From Mediterranea sp. An20 (GTDB taxonomy: Bacteria; Bacteroidota; Bacteroidia; Bacteroidales; Bacteroidaceae), in assembly GCF_002160055.1 (NCBI RefSeq), contig NZ_NFJV01000012.1, positions 55,646 through 119,645 of the forward strand: a stretch of 64,000 bases of DNA, read 5' to 3'. The notes under the pieces are model-generated. The model did no database searches. It worked only from the letters and a program-made list of their open reading frames with translations, and was not told the DNA's origin. The position numbers and the translations under genes were made by a program. Positions 9,072 to 18,251 of this stretch are shown one piece after another (the stretch's first letter is position 1; the number at the start of each line of letters is the position of its first letter).

Positions 9072-9302
9072 ATGGATAGAGGAAAATTTGCTTTCGACAA
9101 GACCAACTTCATCCTGCTGGCTGCAGGTATGGTAGTAGTAATTATAGGTTTCGTATTGATGACCGGTCCGTCATCTACTCCAACTCACTTCGAGCCGGAT
9201 ATCTTCAGTGTGCGCCGCATCAAGGTGGCTCCTCTGATTTGCCTGCTGGGCTTTGTGTCCATCATTTATGCAGTGGTGCGCCGTCCACGTGGCGACAAAT
9301 GA
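9072..9302 (+). CDS. DUF3098 small membrane protein
   Basis: 76 residues with two transmembrane helices (about 12-30 and 51-68) and a basic C-terminal end, matching the DUF3098 pattern (FAFDKTNFILL near the N-terminus). Role unknown. It is regularly found between ftsX and uppP in Bacteroidota, as here (56 bp on either side), which suggests a link to envelope growth or division. Confidence 0.85.
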   Translation: MDRGKFAFDKTNFILLAAGMVVVIIGFVLMTGPSSTPTHFEPDIFSVRRIKVAPLICLLGFVSIIYAVVRRPRGDK

Positions 9303-9358
9303 GGGCTGGGGGAGATGTTTTTCCTGACATATATTAAAAAAGAGCAATAAGAAGAAAA

Positions 9359-10213
9359 ATGGGAGATTTAACAACTTGGGAAGCGATTATCATCGCTATT
9401 GTAGAGGGGCTGACAGAGTTCCTGCCAGTGTCGTCGACGGGACACATGATTATCACGCAAAACGTTTTGGGTGTGGAAAGTACAGAATTTGTCAAGGCGT
9501 TTACATTCATCATACAGTTTGGTGCCATCCTGTCGGTGGTGGTGCTTTATTGGAAGCGTTTCTTCCGGTTGAACCATACACCTGCTCCTGAGGGAGCTTC
9601 TTCGCTGGCACGTTTTCTTCATAAGTATGATTTTTACTGGAAGCTGTTTGTGGCCTTCATTCCGGCTGCCGTGCTGGGATTGTTGTGCAGCGATTTCATC
9701 GACGCCATGCTGGAGAGTGTCACGGTAGTGGCCGTCATGCTTATCATAGGCGGTGTGTTCATGCTGTTCTGCGACAAGATATTCAATAAAGGCAGCGAAC
9801 AGACCGAACTGACGGAGAAGCGTGCCTTCTGGATAGGAATGTTCCAGTGCATTTCCATGATACCGGGCGTGTCGCGTTCGATGGCTACCATTGTGGGCGG
9901 TATGGCACAGAAACTGACCCGCAAGGCTGCTGCCGAGTTCTCGTTTTTCCTGGCAGTGCCTACGATGTTTGCCGCCATGGTCTATAAGATGTTCAAGCTC
10001 TTTCGTGACGGAGGCATGGACATTATCGTAAACAATTTGCCTGCTCTGTTTGTTGGAAATGTAGTGGCGTTTGTGGTGGCGTTGCTGGCTATTAAGTTCT
10101 TCATCAGCTTTGTCACGAAGTACGGTTTCAAAGCCTTTGGCTGGTATCGCATCATTGTGGGAGTGGCTATCCTGGCCCTGCTGCTGACAGGTCATACATT
10201 GGAAATGGCGTGA
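9359..10213 (+). CDS. uppP: Undecaprenyl-diphosphatase UppP/BacA
   Basis: Membrane enzyme that dephosphorylates undecaprenyl pyrophosphate so the carrier can be reused for peptidoglycan and glycan assembly; overexpression of the family gives bacitracin resistance. The 284-residue product contains both signature motifs: [14 protein letters not shown] (16-29) and [10 protein letters not shown] (about 168-177), with about eight hydrophobic segments. Its TGA stop is interleaved with the truB ATG, indicating translational coupling. Confidence 0.96.
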   Translation: MGDLTTWEAIIIAIVEGLTEFLPVSSTGHMIITQNVLGVESTEFVKAFTFIIQFGAILSVVVLYWKRFFRLNHTPAPEGASSLARFLHKYDFYWKLFVAFIPAAVLGLLCSDFIDAMLESVTVVAVMLIIGGVFMLFCDKIFNKGSEQTELTEKRAFWIGMFQCISMIPGVSRSMATIVGGMAQKLTRKAAAEFSFFLAVPTMFAAMVYKMFKLFRDGGMDIIVNNLPALFVGNVVAFVVALLAIKFFISFVTKYGFKAFGWYRIIVGVAILALLLTGHTLEMA

Positions 10214-10938
10214 TGATGATGGACTTCAAGGAAGGCGAAGTATTGTGTTTCGACAAGCCGTTGGGTTGGACATCGTTCAAGGTGGTGGGGCATGTGCGCT
10301 ATCACCTGTGCAGACATTTGGGAGTGAAGAAACTGAAGGTGGGTCACGCCGGTACGCTCGACCCGTTGGCTACGGGAGTGATGATAGTCTGCACCGGCAA
10401 GGCAACCAAACGTATCGAGGAGTTTCAGTATCATACGAAAGAATACGTGGCTACGTTGCGTCTGGGAGCTACCACTCCCAGCTATGACCTGGAGCACGAG
10501 GTGGATGCTACTTATCCCACGGAGCATATCACGCGGCAACTGGTGGAAGAAACCCTGCAGAAGTTTACAGGGGAAATCTGGCAGACGCCGCCCGCTTTTT
10601 CGGCATGTATGGTCAATGGGGAGCGGGCATACGACCTGGCACGCCGGGGTGAGGAAGTGAACCTGCGTCCTAAGCTGCTGGTGATTGATGAAATAGAGTT
10701 GTTGGACTGTCGGCTCGATGTGCCTGAAATCACTATCCGCGTAGTGTGCAGCAAAGGAACTTATATCCGTGCGCTGGCCCGCGACATAGGGGAAGCTTTG
10801 CATAGTGGTGCCCATCTGACCGCTTTACGCCGTACCCGTGTGGGAGAGGTCCGTGTGGAAGACTGTCTGAATCCGCTGACGTTTAAGGATTGGGTGGACA
10901 GGCTGGAAGAAATGCCCGTAGAAAGTGGAGATGTGTAA
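10213..10938 (+). CDS. truB: tRNA pseudouridine(55) synthase
   Basis: Makes pseudouridine at U55 in the T-loop of nearly all tRNAs. The 241-residue product has the conserved GHAGTLDPLATG motif, with catalytic D50 if counted from the ATG at 10213. Three consecutive ATG codons (10213, 10216, 10219) and a GTG at 10210 are possible starts. The ATG at 10213 overlaps the uppP stop by 1 nt and is preferred. The short C-terminus without a PUA domain resembles the compact bacterial form. Confidence 0.95.
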   Translation: MMMDFKEGEVLCFDKPLGWTSFKVVGHVRYHLCRHLGVKKLKVGHAGTLDPLATGVMIVCTGKATKRIEEFQYHTKEYVATLRLGATTPSYDLEHEVDATYPTEHITRQLVEETLQKFTGEIWQTPPAFSACMVNGERAYDLARRGEEVNLRPKLLVIDEIELLDCRLDVPEITIRVVCSKGTYIRALARDIGEALHSGAHLTALRRTRVGEVRVEDCLNPLTFKDWVDRLEEMPVESGDV

Positions 10939-10990
10939 GGAGAAGTACAGAAACATAGCCGAACAGAATGAAAGAAGAGGCAACAGGTAT

Positions 10991-12166
10991 ATGAAAAAGA
11001 CTTTATTTACGTTTTTGGCAGCTGCTTTTTCCTTGAGCCTGGCTGCTCAGGAAAAATTTGGGTTATCCCATGGCCCGTATTTGCAGGAAGTGACCACGGA
11101 TAAGGCGACCGTGGTATTCCAGACTTCCGGGAAAGCTTTTTCGTGGGTGGAAGTAAAACCGCACGGGGCGCCGGAGGAGGAGTGTGTGCGATATTATGCA
11201 TCGGATCACGGGTTGAAGATGGCTTATAACACATTCAACTCCATTCGCCTGAAGAAATTGGAGCCGGCTAAAGCCTACGATTACCGCATCCTTTCGAAAG
11301 AGATGCGCAGTTTTCAGCCTTATAAGGTGGTGTTCGGCGACAGCATAGCCACGCCGTGGCATACCTTTTCTACGATTGACCCGGAAGGTAAGGGGGCCTC
11401 GATATTCATAACCAGCGATATGCACGGCGATGCCGCCAAGTTGGACACCCTGCTGCATTGGGCTGACTACAAGACCTGCCATGCTTTCTTTTATGCAGGC
11501 GACATGATGAATTACATGGACCGTCCCGAATTGCCTTTCACTTCCTTTATCGACATCAGCGTGAAACGTTTTGCTTCTTCCATTCCTTTTGAAGTGGTAC
11601 GTGGAAACCATGAGACGCGGGGCAACCTGGCACGTGAGTTCTCCCGTTATTTCCCGAAGGAGGATGGAAAGATTTATGGTGCCTATCGCTTGGGAGATAT
11701 CATGGTTGTCATGCTGGACAGCGGGGAAGACAAAGCCGATTCGCATCCGGTATATGCCGGCTTGACCGACTTTGATGCTTACCGCACGGAGCAGGCTGCC
11801 TGGCTTGAAGAGTTGGTGCAGACAAAGGAATATAAGACGGCGCGTTACCGCATTGTCATTTCCCATTTCCCGATGGTGATGCCTTCGGACAACCAGAAAG
11901 AAGGTGTGTGGAAAGGATGGGAGGATGCCATCCGGAAGTTTCTGCCTGTCCTGAACAGAGCCGGTGTGGATTTGCTGGTTTCCGGTCACACTCACCGTTA
12001 TGCTTACTATGAGGCCGGTACGGAGGGGAATAACTTTCCTGTACTGATACAAGGTGCCTACAGTGCTGCCCGGTTGGATGTGAAAGACGGAAAGATACAG
12101 GTCAAGGTCATTGATACTGCCGGGCAGGTTCTGAAAGAAGCAGTCCTGGACACAGATAAAAGATAA
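10991..12166 (+). CDS. Secreted metallophosphoesterase with N-terminal Fn3-like domain
   Basis: 391 residues from the ATG at 10991, which begins a good signal peptide (MKKTLFTFLAAAFSLSLAAQ). An N-terminal beta domain of the purple-acid-phosphatase type (about 25-130) precedes a calcineurin-like core with the full metal-ligand set: SDMHGD, YAGDMM, RGNHETRG, ISHFPM and SGHTHRY. It should hydrolyse phosphomonoesters or diesters in the periplasm or at the surface. The open frame extends 22 codons further upstream into the truB end, but that extension would spoil the signal peptide. It lies in the truB-queA gene run, perhaps without functional relation. Confidence 0.9.
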   Translation: MKKTLFTFLAAAFSLSLAAQEKFGLSHGPYLQEVTTDKATVVFQTSGKAFSWVEVKPHGAPEEECVRYYASDHGLKMAYNTFNSIRLKKLEPAKAYDYRILSKEMRSFQPYKVVFGDSIATPWHTFSTIDPEGKGASIFITSDMHGDAAKLDTLLHWADYKTCHAFFYAGDMMNYMDRPELPFTSFIDISVKRFASSIPFEVVRGNHETRGNLAREFSRYFPKEDGKIYGAYRLGDIMVVMLDSGEDKADSHPVYAGLTDFDAYRTEQAAWLEELVQTKEYKTARYRIVISHFPMVMPSDNQKEGVWKGWEDAIRKFLPVLNRAGVDLLVSGHTHRYAYYEAGTEGNNFPVLIQGAYSAARLDVKDGKIQVKVIDTAGQVLKEAVLDTDKR

Positions 12167-12192
12167 TATAACCATTGTAAATCACTCATTAT

Positions 12193-13251
12193 ATGAAACT
12201 GTCGCAATTTAAGTTCAAACTTCCCGAAGAGAAAATCGCCCTGCATCCTGCCAAGTACAGGGATGAGTCGCGCCTGATGGTGCTTCATCGCAAGACAGGT
12301 GAGATAGAGCATCGTGTTTTTAAGGATATTCTGGATTATTTCGACGACCAGGATGTGTTTATCTTCAACGATACGAAGGTGTTCCCTGCCCGTTTATATG
12401 GCAACAAGGAGAAGACAGGAGCGCGCATTGAAGTTTTCTTGTTGCGTGAGCTGAACGAGGAACTGCGTTTGTGGGATGTGCTGGTGGATCCTGCCCGTAA
12501 GATTCGCATTGGCAATAAGCTGTATTTTGGTGAAGACGATTCAATGGTGGCCGAGGTAATAGACAATACCACCTCGCGCGGACGTACCTTGCGTTTCTTA
12601 TACGACGGTCCGCACGATGAATTCAAGAAAGCGCTTTATGCTTTGGGGGAAACACCCTTGCCCCACAGCATCATCAACCGTCCGGTGGAGCCGGAAGATG
12701 CCGAGCGTTTCCAGTCTATCTTTGCCTGCAACGAGGGGGCTGTTACGGCTCCTACGGCCAATCTGCACTTCAGCCGTGAACTGATGAAGCGCATGGAGAT
12801 TAAAGGCATTAATTTTGCTTTTGTCACGTTGCACGCCGGTTTGGGCAATTTCCGCGAGATTGATGTAGAAGATCTGACGAAGCACAAGACCGATTCCGAA
12901 CAGATGTTTGTGACCAGTGAGGCCGTGGAGATTGTAAACCGCGCCAAGGATTTGCACAAGCAGGTATGTGCGGTAGGCACAACCGTGATGCGCGCCATCG
13001 AAAGTACGGTCAGCACCGACGGACACCTGAAGCCTTATGAAGGTTGGACCAACAAGTTTATCTTCCCGCCTTATGATTTCACCGTGGCCAATGCAATGGT
13101 GGCCAACTTCCAGATGCCGCTTTCTACCTTGCTGATGATTATAGCTGCTTTTGGTGGTTACGAGCAGGTGATGAATGCTTACGATGTGGCTTTGAAGGAA
13201 GACTACCGTTTCGGTACGTATGGTGATGCCATGCTGATAACGGACAAATAA
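12193..13251 (+). CDS. queA: S-adenosylmethionine:tRNA ribosyltransferase-isomerase
   Basis: Transfers and isomerises the ribose of SAM onto 7-aminomethyl-7-deazaguanine in tRNA to give epoxyqueuosine. The 352-residue length is normal for the family. It shows the N-terminal [15 protein letters not shown] start, the [11 protein letters not shown] segment (about 54-64), the [10 protein letters not shown] region and the C-terminal [10 protein letters not shown] end. It begins 27 bp after the phosphoesterase and is followed by folK. Cytosolic. Confidence 0.97.
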   Translation: MKLSQFKFKLPEEKIALHPAKYRDESRLMVLHRKTGEIEHRVFKDILDYFDDQDVFIFNDTKVFPARLYGNKEKTGARIEVFLLRELNEELRLWDVLVDPARKIRIGNKLYFGEDDSMVAEVIDNTTSRGRTLRFLYDGPHDEFKKALYALGETPLPHSIINRPVEPEDAERFQSIFACNEGAVTAPTANLHFSRELMKRMEIKGINFAFVTLHAGLGNFREIDVEDLTKHKTDSEQMFVTSEAVEIVNRAKDLHKQVCAVGTTVMRAIESTVSTDGHLKPYEGWTNKFIFPPYDFTVANAMVANFQMPLSTLLMIIAAFGGYEQVMNAYDVALKEDYRFGTYGDAMLITDK

Positions 13252-13276
13252 TCTGCTTTTTGCCAAAGACAAACTT

Positions 13277-13834
13277 ATGGAGGGTGAAGAAGAAAATAGC
13301 CGGAAGGTTCAATCTGCATCAGGAGAAGAAAAGACTGTGGCAGCTCCGTCTTCCGGACGGGTTTCTTCTTCATCCTTCCTATATTACCTGGGTTTAGGGA
13401 CTAATCTGGGCGACCGGGAAGCCCATTTGCATACGGCAGTCTGCCACCTGGCAGAACGGGTAGGGGAGGTTGCCGCTCTTTCTGGCTTTTATTCCACCGA
13501 GCCGTGGGGATTTGTTTCCAATCATGTTTTTCTGAATGCTGTGGTATGTATCCGTACTCTGTTAGCGCCCTTGGACGTGCTGGCGTGCACGCAAGCGATA
13601 GAGCGTGACATGGGTCGGGTACATAAATCAGCGAATGGCGTATATGCCGACCGTGTGATAGATATTGACCTGTTGCTCTGCTTCGACGGGCAGGGGAAGC
13701 CGGTATGTCTGCATACGCCTCTTCTGACTTTGCCTCATCCATTGATGCATCTGCGCGATTTTGTCATGGAGCCTTTGGCGGAGATTGCGCCGGAGGTGGC
13801 GCAGGCTGTTCGTACTTCTTTTTTATCTTTGTAA
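13277..13834 (+). CDS. folK: 2-amino-4-hydroxy-6-hydroxymethyldihydropteridine pyrophosphokinase
   Basis: Pyrophosphorylates hydroxymethyl-dihydropterin before dihydropteroate synthesis in folate biosynthesis. Motifs: LGLGTNLGDRE near residue 40, FYSTEPWG, YADRVIDIDLL with the catalytic aspartates, and LPHPLMHLRDFV. The 185-residue product carries about 35 extra, low-complexity N-terminal residues (Glu/Ser rich) ahead of the usual start, so the true start may be later, although no better ATG precedes the YYLGLGTN strand. Last gene of the operon. Confidence 0.93.
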   Translation: MEGEEENSRKVQSASGEEKTVAAPSSGRVSSSSFLYYLGLGTNLGDREAHLHTAVCHLAERVGEVAALSGFYSTEPWGFVSNHVFLNAVVCIRTLLAPLDVLACTQAIERDMGRVHKSANGVYADRVIDIDLLLCFDGQGKPVCLHTPLLTLPHPLMHLRDFVMEPLAEIAPEVAQAVRTSFLSL

Positions 13835-13918
13835 TACGAAACCGAATTTAGGCTGTTTTTGAGCTTTGTAGCAAAAATCTTTGAGCCGGAGGGCAAAGCC
13901 TTTCCCGGCAGGTCCTGC

Positions 13919-13926
13919 TATCTTTG
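13919..13926 (+). promoter_or_regulatory. -7 box TATCTTTG of the acetyltransferase
   Basis: Exact TAnnTTTG match about 95 bp before the acetyltransferase ATG, giving a leader of roughly 88 nt. Confidence 0.65.
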
Positions 13927-14020
13927 CACCATAATCCTGCAACAGTTTGATGATGAACGTATGGAGACATGCTCCGGCAGATAATCACTGACTGACAACA
14001 AACGATTAACTGATAGCATT

Positions 14021-14596
14021 ATGGAAGATATTTTTAAGAAAGACCTGTCGGGAGCCCTGGTATCGCCCGACGAACCCGGTTACGAACAGTTGATTGCCTC
14101 CATCTTCGACACCATGAAGCTGGCTTATGAACTGAACAGCGGCTACCATACGCCCGATGAAGTGCGCAACTATTTGTCGCGCATTACCAGACAGGAGATT
14201 GACCCTTCCGTGACCTTGCTGCCACCTTTTTACGTAGACTTTGGCAAAAACATCCGTATGGGCAAGCGTTGCTGGATTCAGCAGGGTTGCACGTTTTTCG
14301 ACCGTGGGGGCATCACGCTGGGCAACGATGTGCTCATCGCCCCGAAAGTGAACCTCATCACCATCAACCACGACCCCAATCCGGATAACCGCAGTGCAAC
14401 GTATGGGCGTCCCATCGTTATTGAAGACAAGGCATGGATTGGCATCAACTCCACCATATTGCCCGGTGTGCGGATTGGCTACGGGGCCATCGTGGGAGCC
14501 AACAGTGTGGTGACGCACGACGTTCCTCCCTTGACCGTGGTAGGAGGCAATCCGGCAAGAGTCATTAAGACGATTGAAACCCAAGACAAGGAGTAA
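14021..14596 (+). CDS. Maltose/galactoside-type O-acetyltransferase
   Basis: 191-residue left-handed beta-helix acetyltransferase, which moves an acetyl group from acetyl-CoA to a sugar or similar acceptor. Hexapeptide repeats run from about residue 70 to 180 (GKNIRMGKR, GGITLGNDVLIAPKVNL, WIGINSTILPGVRIG). The catalytic histidine of the LacA/Maa family is visible in LITINHDPNP. The N-terminal helical segment is a shortened form of the Mac domain. Own promoter; not obviously part of an operon. Confidence 0.88.
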   Translation: MEDIFKKDLSGALVSPDEPGYEQLIASIFDTMKLAYELNSGYHTPDEVRNYLSRITRQEIDPSVTLLPPFYVDFGKNIRMGKRCWIQQGCTFFDRGGITLGNDVLIAPKVNLITINHDPNPDNRSATYGRPIVIEDKAWIGINSTILPGVRIGYGAIVGANSVVTHDVPPLTVVGGNPARVIKTIETQDKE

Positions 14597-15709
14597 TGGT
14601 AATTTCCCGGGCATTTGCCTGTGTTGGCATACTTTCTCATGGGCAAATTCCCGAGGTATTGGCAGCCGCTTGGTTATATATGGGCGTCTTCCTTACAAGG
14701 TATAAGAACCAACTGACTGTATATCAGCAGGTGTTCCCCTTCGGGGAGCCACCGGCGGCAACCCATCGTTCAACCTCCTTGAGGTTGCCGAGTGTGCGAG
14801 TCAAGAAAGGGTCAGACGTGCGAGGTTCAACCTCTATGAGATTGTCAGCGCAGGCAAAAATGTGGCGATATGCACCATTCTAACCCGCGCAAAGTATAGC
14901 GCCGTATTCATATTAGCGCCGTAACCCTTCATTTTAGCGGCGTAACTCTCTATTTTAGCGGCGTAATCCTTCATATTAGCGACGTAACCTTGTATTTGAG
15001 GGGAACTTTCAGTTTTTTATCAGTCATTGATGCCGGAATTTTGTGTTTCACCTCGGGTAATCTGTGTCGGCAGATGTTTCATCTTCCCTCTCCATGTTCT
15101 TCTCAGAAAAATGCTTTCACGCCTTCACCAGGTTTCAACCTATTATTAATAAGCGCCTTACTGTGAAACATAGGACCTTCACGCATCTTTCACACACCGT
15201 TCACGCATCATGATTTGCCTCCTATGGGGGGGAAGCCTCTCTTTAAGCGATAAGGACTTTACTTCTACGGACTGGTCACGTTGCTTTCAAACTATAAGGA
15301 AGAAATTACTGAGAGTCCATCAACCCGTCTCATCTGTGTTTCAATGAATCCGGTGAAAGACGTGTGAAAGATGTGTGAAGGTTTTATGTTTCACAATATC
15401 TTATTTATCTACAGCGGTTTAAACGAGGGTGAAAGCGTGAAGGATGTTTGAAGAAGAAATAACAGGTAGCGGTTTGCTTTCACAGAAAAGTCCGGAATCA
15501 TGTCATTTCCCGTTTATAAAAAATGGAAGGTTTTAATTTGTCAAACTGCTGTATAATAGTATATTGCTGTGAAACATGCCGATTTTTCATTTATATTTTT
15601 TGCCTGAATGCACGGTTGGACGCATCTGAGGTTACGGATTGTTATTTCACCTTAACTGCGTGTACGAAAAACGAGAATATAAGTATAAATGTGCAAACTT
15701 AAATGCTAC
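14597..15709. repeat. Noncoding composite repeat block A
   Basis: More than 1 kb without a supported gene. In order: palindromic units at 14768-14790 (TTCAACCTCCTTGAGGTTGCC) and about 14818-14842; the motif ATTCTAACCCGCGCAAAG at about 14879; a tandem array with a 21-bp period (14896-15000); CTTCACGCATCTTTCACAC and similar motifs (about 15177-15210, 15350-15450); and an AT-rich end TTTATAAAAAATGG...GCTGTGAAACAT...TTCATTTATATTT (15513-15600). The same parts in similar order occur at 35470-36925, so this is a dispersed family rather than random spacer. Confidence 0.65.
14896..15000. repeat. Tandem array, 21-bp period
   Basis: Five copies of TTAGCGGCGTAACCCTTCAT-like units. The AGCG cores start at 14898, 14915, 14936, 14957 and 14978, so the last three steps are exactly 21 bp. 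There are no unique spacers, so this is not CRISPR. Confidence 0.8.
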
Positions 15710-15797
15710 TAAACACAGAAACACAGAGGCACAGAGTCCGTGGGTGCACCGCACACGGGAGAGAAATAAATTCTGTGCCTCTGTGTCTCTGTGTTTA
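15710..15797. repeat. CACAGAG inverted-repeat element, copy 1
   Basis: Outer arms of about 26 bp (AAACACAGAAACACAGAGGC at left, its complement ending CTCTGTGTTTA at right) enclose a short inner stem CCGTG/CACGG. The arms recur at 42883-43043 and in partial form at 40663-40720. Confidence 0.75.
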
Positions 15798-15844
15798 AAG
15801 TCATTTCATTTTGACGCATCCCCGCGCTGTCACCCCGAGGGGGC

Positions 15845-16036
15845 TCACGATACACGGCGCGAGACCCATGCCCGTTGTATCGTTACCGCAATCGCGACCA
15901 CTGCGCCCACAATGAGCGAAACTACCACGGCATCCATCCTTTCCTTGTTCCATAAAAAGGCTTCTAACAGCCACGTCACCACGAAACAGACGAGGAAGGC
16001 GCATAAAAAAGTAAAGAAATGCTGTTTCATAATCAT
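15845..16036 (-). CDS. Small two-helix membrane protein
   Basis: 63 residues with two clear transmembrane helices (about 5-28 and 36-53) separated by the loop LWNKERMDA, and a basic C-terminus. Not assigned to a family. It is supported as a real gene by a perfect -7 box TAACTTTG about 25 bp upstream (16068-16061). An in-frame ATG two codons later (16030) is an equally good start. It lies between a CACAGAG repeat and the divergent TPR regulator gene. Confidence 0.6.
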   Translation of the reverse strand: MIMKQHFFTFLCAFLVCFVVTWLLEAFLWNKERMDAVVVSLIVGAVVAIAVTIQRAWVSRRVS

Positions 16037-16060
16037 ATATTTTTGTTTTTAACTTTACCG

Positions 16061-16068
16061 CAAAGTTA
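16061..16068 (-). promoter_or_regulatory. -7 box TAACTTTG of the small membrane protein
   Basis: Exact TAnnTTTG match on the minus strand, pointing into the 63-residue gene. Confidence 0.6.
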
Positions 16069-16183
16069 GTCTTCTTTATTGAATGGTCCTTATTTTATGA
16101 TACGCAAATAGTACGCAACCCTCATTTGCGTATTATTGCGTACTATTTGCCAGATAATTTAGGGATATGTTGGAAATAGTTTT

Positions 16184-16191
16184 TATCTTTG
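16184..16191 (+). promoter_or_regulatory. -7 box TATCTTTG of the TPR regulator
   Basis: Exact match. The transcript would start near 16198, which excludes the in-frame ATG at 16167 and selects the ATG at 16215. Confidence 0.7.
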
Positions 16192-16214
16192 CCCTCCTGC
16201 TTAAATGGTTTTGT

Positions 16215-17978
16215 ATGAAGTATGTAGCCTATTCATTCATTTTTTGGTTTGGGGTGCTGGCCTTTTCTTTTCAGGCTTGTCAGTCTCCTTTAAAGAACAG
16301 TTCTTTGTCTGAAGCCTTGGGACGTGTAAACCGGTTGACCTATACATCTCCCGACAGCGCAATGGTATTGCTGGAAGATTTGTCCCAGACAGTAAGACAA
16401 GGAACCGAAGAACAGCAGATGTATTATAAATTACTCACCATCAAAGCACGGGATAAAGCCTATCTGCCGCATTTGTCGGACAGCCTGATTCGGGAGGTGG
16501 TAGCCTTTTATCAAAAAGGAAAAGACAGGGATTTGCAGGCTGAAGCATTCTATTATTTAGGGCGTGTGCATGTGGATTTGCAACAGTATGCACGGGCATT
16601 GGAGGAGTTCCTGCGCGCGCTTGAGGTGAGTGATGAAAAGGATTACCGATTGCGGGGGGTAATATATGCTCAAATGGGAACGCTTTACTTGTATCAGGAT
16701 ATGTATGAAGAAGGGCTGGAAGCGCATAAGAACAGTTATAAATATAAACTTCTGCAAGGAAATGACAATGAGGTTGTTTTCGCTTTACGGGATATAGGCC
16801 GTACCTACACAATGCTTCAACAGCCAGACAGTGCTTTATATTATTATACGGCAGCCCGAGACCTTGCTGCAAGCATCGGAAACAAAAAAATGGAGCGGAT
16901 GGTATGCAGTGAGTTAGGGGGATATTACGTAGATTTGGGAGATTACAGAAAGGCTTACGAATGTATTCAGTCGGCAATTCAAAGCGAAACTCAGCGCAAC
17001 AAGTTTACCACATTATCTATAATGGGGCGATATTATGAATACAGTCATCAGTTGGATTCTGCTGGCTATTATTATCATCGTCTCTTGTCTTCCTCTTCTC
17101 CGCTATATCTTCACGCCGCCTACCACGGCCTTGCCTCCATCGCCCGTCAGCGCGGAGAGCTTTCGCAAGCCTTGGCGTATTATGACCGCTACATGGCCTA
17201 TGCCGATACGCTGCGGGAGATGGCGCAGGAGGAGGCGATGGGCAAAATCAAGTCGGCTTATGACTACCAGCAATACCACCTGGAAAACAATGCCCTGCGG
17301 CAGGAATCCACCAGACAGAAACTGTTGATAGTCTTCCTGCTTCTTGCCGTGTTGTTTTTCGGGCTTGTGCTTGTGGGATACCGACAATACCGGAAACGGC
17401 GGGAGCGCGAAGCCGAGCTGCGCTATGAACGTCTGCAGCAGCTTCAGCGCGAACAGCAGCAACAGGGCGAACAGCAGCATCGGCAAAATCTGCAACGGAT
17501 TGAAGCGCTGGAACACGCCCTGCGGGAAGCACGCACCGGCAATGATCCTGCGGTGCGTGAACTACTGCAATCGCAAAAGGATCTGGTGGAAAAGAATAAC
17601 GAGCAGATCGAGGCACGTCAGAAGGTGAGGCACCAGGCTGTGGCTGCCTTGCGCCGCTCGGACATCTACCATCGTTTCCACCGGCTGGCCGATGAGAACG
17701 GGAAGCCCGGCGAAGCTGACTGGTTGCAACTGGAAGAGGCGGTGGATGCTGCCTACGAACGTTTCTCTACCCGCTTGCGCGAGCTCTATCCCCCGCTGCG
17801 CGATGTGGAACTGCAGGTGTGCCTTTTGGTCAAGATCGACCTGCAGCCCTCGCAGGTGGCTGCTCTCATCCTGCGCAGCCGACAAGCTGTGGCCTCCCTG
17901 CGCAGTCGCCTCTATGCCAAGGTGTTTGGACAAAAGGGAAGCCCTGATGATTGGGATGCGTTTTTGAAAGAGCTTTGA
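16215..17978 (+). CDS. TPR-repeat membrane regulator with C-terminal HTH-like domain
   Basis: 587 residues. The N-terminus is a lipoprotein-like signal (FSFQAC, C22). Tetratricopeptide repeats cover about 60-350, with recurring patterns such as AEAFYYLGRVHVDLQQYARALEEF. One transmembrane helix (about 369-392, KLLIVFLLLAVLFFG) is followed by a Glu/Gln/Arg-rich coiled coil (about 395-480) and a C-terminal domain (about 510-587, ELYPPLRDVELQVCLLVKID then VAALILRSRQAVASLRSRL) resembling a LuxR-like helix-turn-helix. This is the layout of Bacteroides TPR membrane regulators: sensing outside, DNA binding inside. A lipid anchor plus a second helix would be odd, so the first segment may simply be an anchor. 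Base composition shifts from AT-rich to GC-rich near 17100, inside the gene. Confidence 0.75.
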   Translation: MKYVAYSFIFWFGVLAFSFQACQSPLKNSSLSEALGRVNRLTYTSPDSAMVLLEDLSQTVRQGTEEQQMYYKLLTIKARDKAYLPHLSDSLIREVVAFYQKGKDRDLQAEAFYYLGRVHVDLQQYARALEEFLRALEVSDEKDYRLRGVIYAQMGTLYLYQDMYEEGLEAHKNSYKYKLLQGNDNEVVFALRDIGRTYTMLQQPDSALYYYTAARDLAASIGNKKMERMVCSELGGYYVDLGDYRKAYECIQSAIQSETQRNKFTTLSIMGRYYEYSHQLDSAGYYYHRLLSSSSPLYLHAAYHGLASIARQRGELSQALAYYDRYMAYADTLREMAQEEAMGKIKSAYDYQQYHLENNALRQESTRQKLLIVFLLLAVLFFGLVLVGYRQYRKRREREAELRYERLQQLQREQQQQGEQQHRQNLQRIEALEHALREARTGNDPAVRELLQSQKDLVEKNNEQIEARQKVRHQAVAALRRSDIYHRFHRLADENGKPGEADWLQLEEAVDAAYERFSTRLRELYPPLRDVELQVCLLVKIDLQPSQVAALILRSRQAVASLRSRLYAKVFGQKGSPDDWDAFLKEL

Positions 17979-18062
17979 AAGGAGGAGGTGTGGGGCAGCG
18001 TTTTTTTGCGGTGTCCGGGTGTTAATCTCTGTCATCTTAGTGCGGAATACCGGAAAACTTCT

Positions 18063-18070
18063 TATCTTTG
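18063..18070 (+). promoter_or_regulatory. -7 box TATCTTTG of metK
   Basis: Exact match. It places the transcript start near 18077, a few bases before the riboswitch. Confidence 0.75.
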
Positions 18071-18083
18071 CGCCCGAAAATGA

Positions 18084-18136
18084 AAGTGGAAAGATTTGAG
18101 TAGCTTGCAACCACGGAAAAAAATGCTAAAACACAT
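18084..18136 (+). promoter_or_regulatory. SAM-II-type riboswitch upstream of metK
   Basis: The leader carries the SAM-II pattern: first stem GTGG (18086-18089) pairing with CCAC (18111-18114), a loop with GATTT (18093-18097) and TTGCAA (18105-18110), then an A-rich linker and AAATGCTAAA (18121-18130). The same order of elements (GATTT, TTGCA, stem, AAATG, GCTAAA) defines the pseudoknotted SAM-II aptamer known from Alphaproteobacteria and Bacteroidota. It lies about 115 nt before the metK start, so SAM binding would lower expression of the enzyme that makes it. Confidence 0.8.
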
Positions 18137-18251
18137 CTCTTTTTCTGACCGCAAAGGCTCGTGTTTCCCGCCGGGGAAGCAAAGCCGGATTCCTACTCCC
18201 TCCTTTCCCATTTTTTGAACTTCTAATTTCTAATTTTTTATTCAAAAGGAA

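Noticed and set aside
14596..14883. 95-codon plus-strand frame after the acetyltransferase
   Set aside because: It reads through repeat units of block A and has no protein-like pattern.
14896..15000. Possible CRISPR array
   Set aside because: Repeats are contiguous 21-bp units without unique spacers and there are no cas genes; the same holds for 36010-36085.
15639..16052. 137-codon plus-strand frame
   Set aside because: It runs through the CACAGAG repeat and opposite a better-supported small membrane gene with its own promoter.
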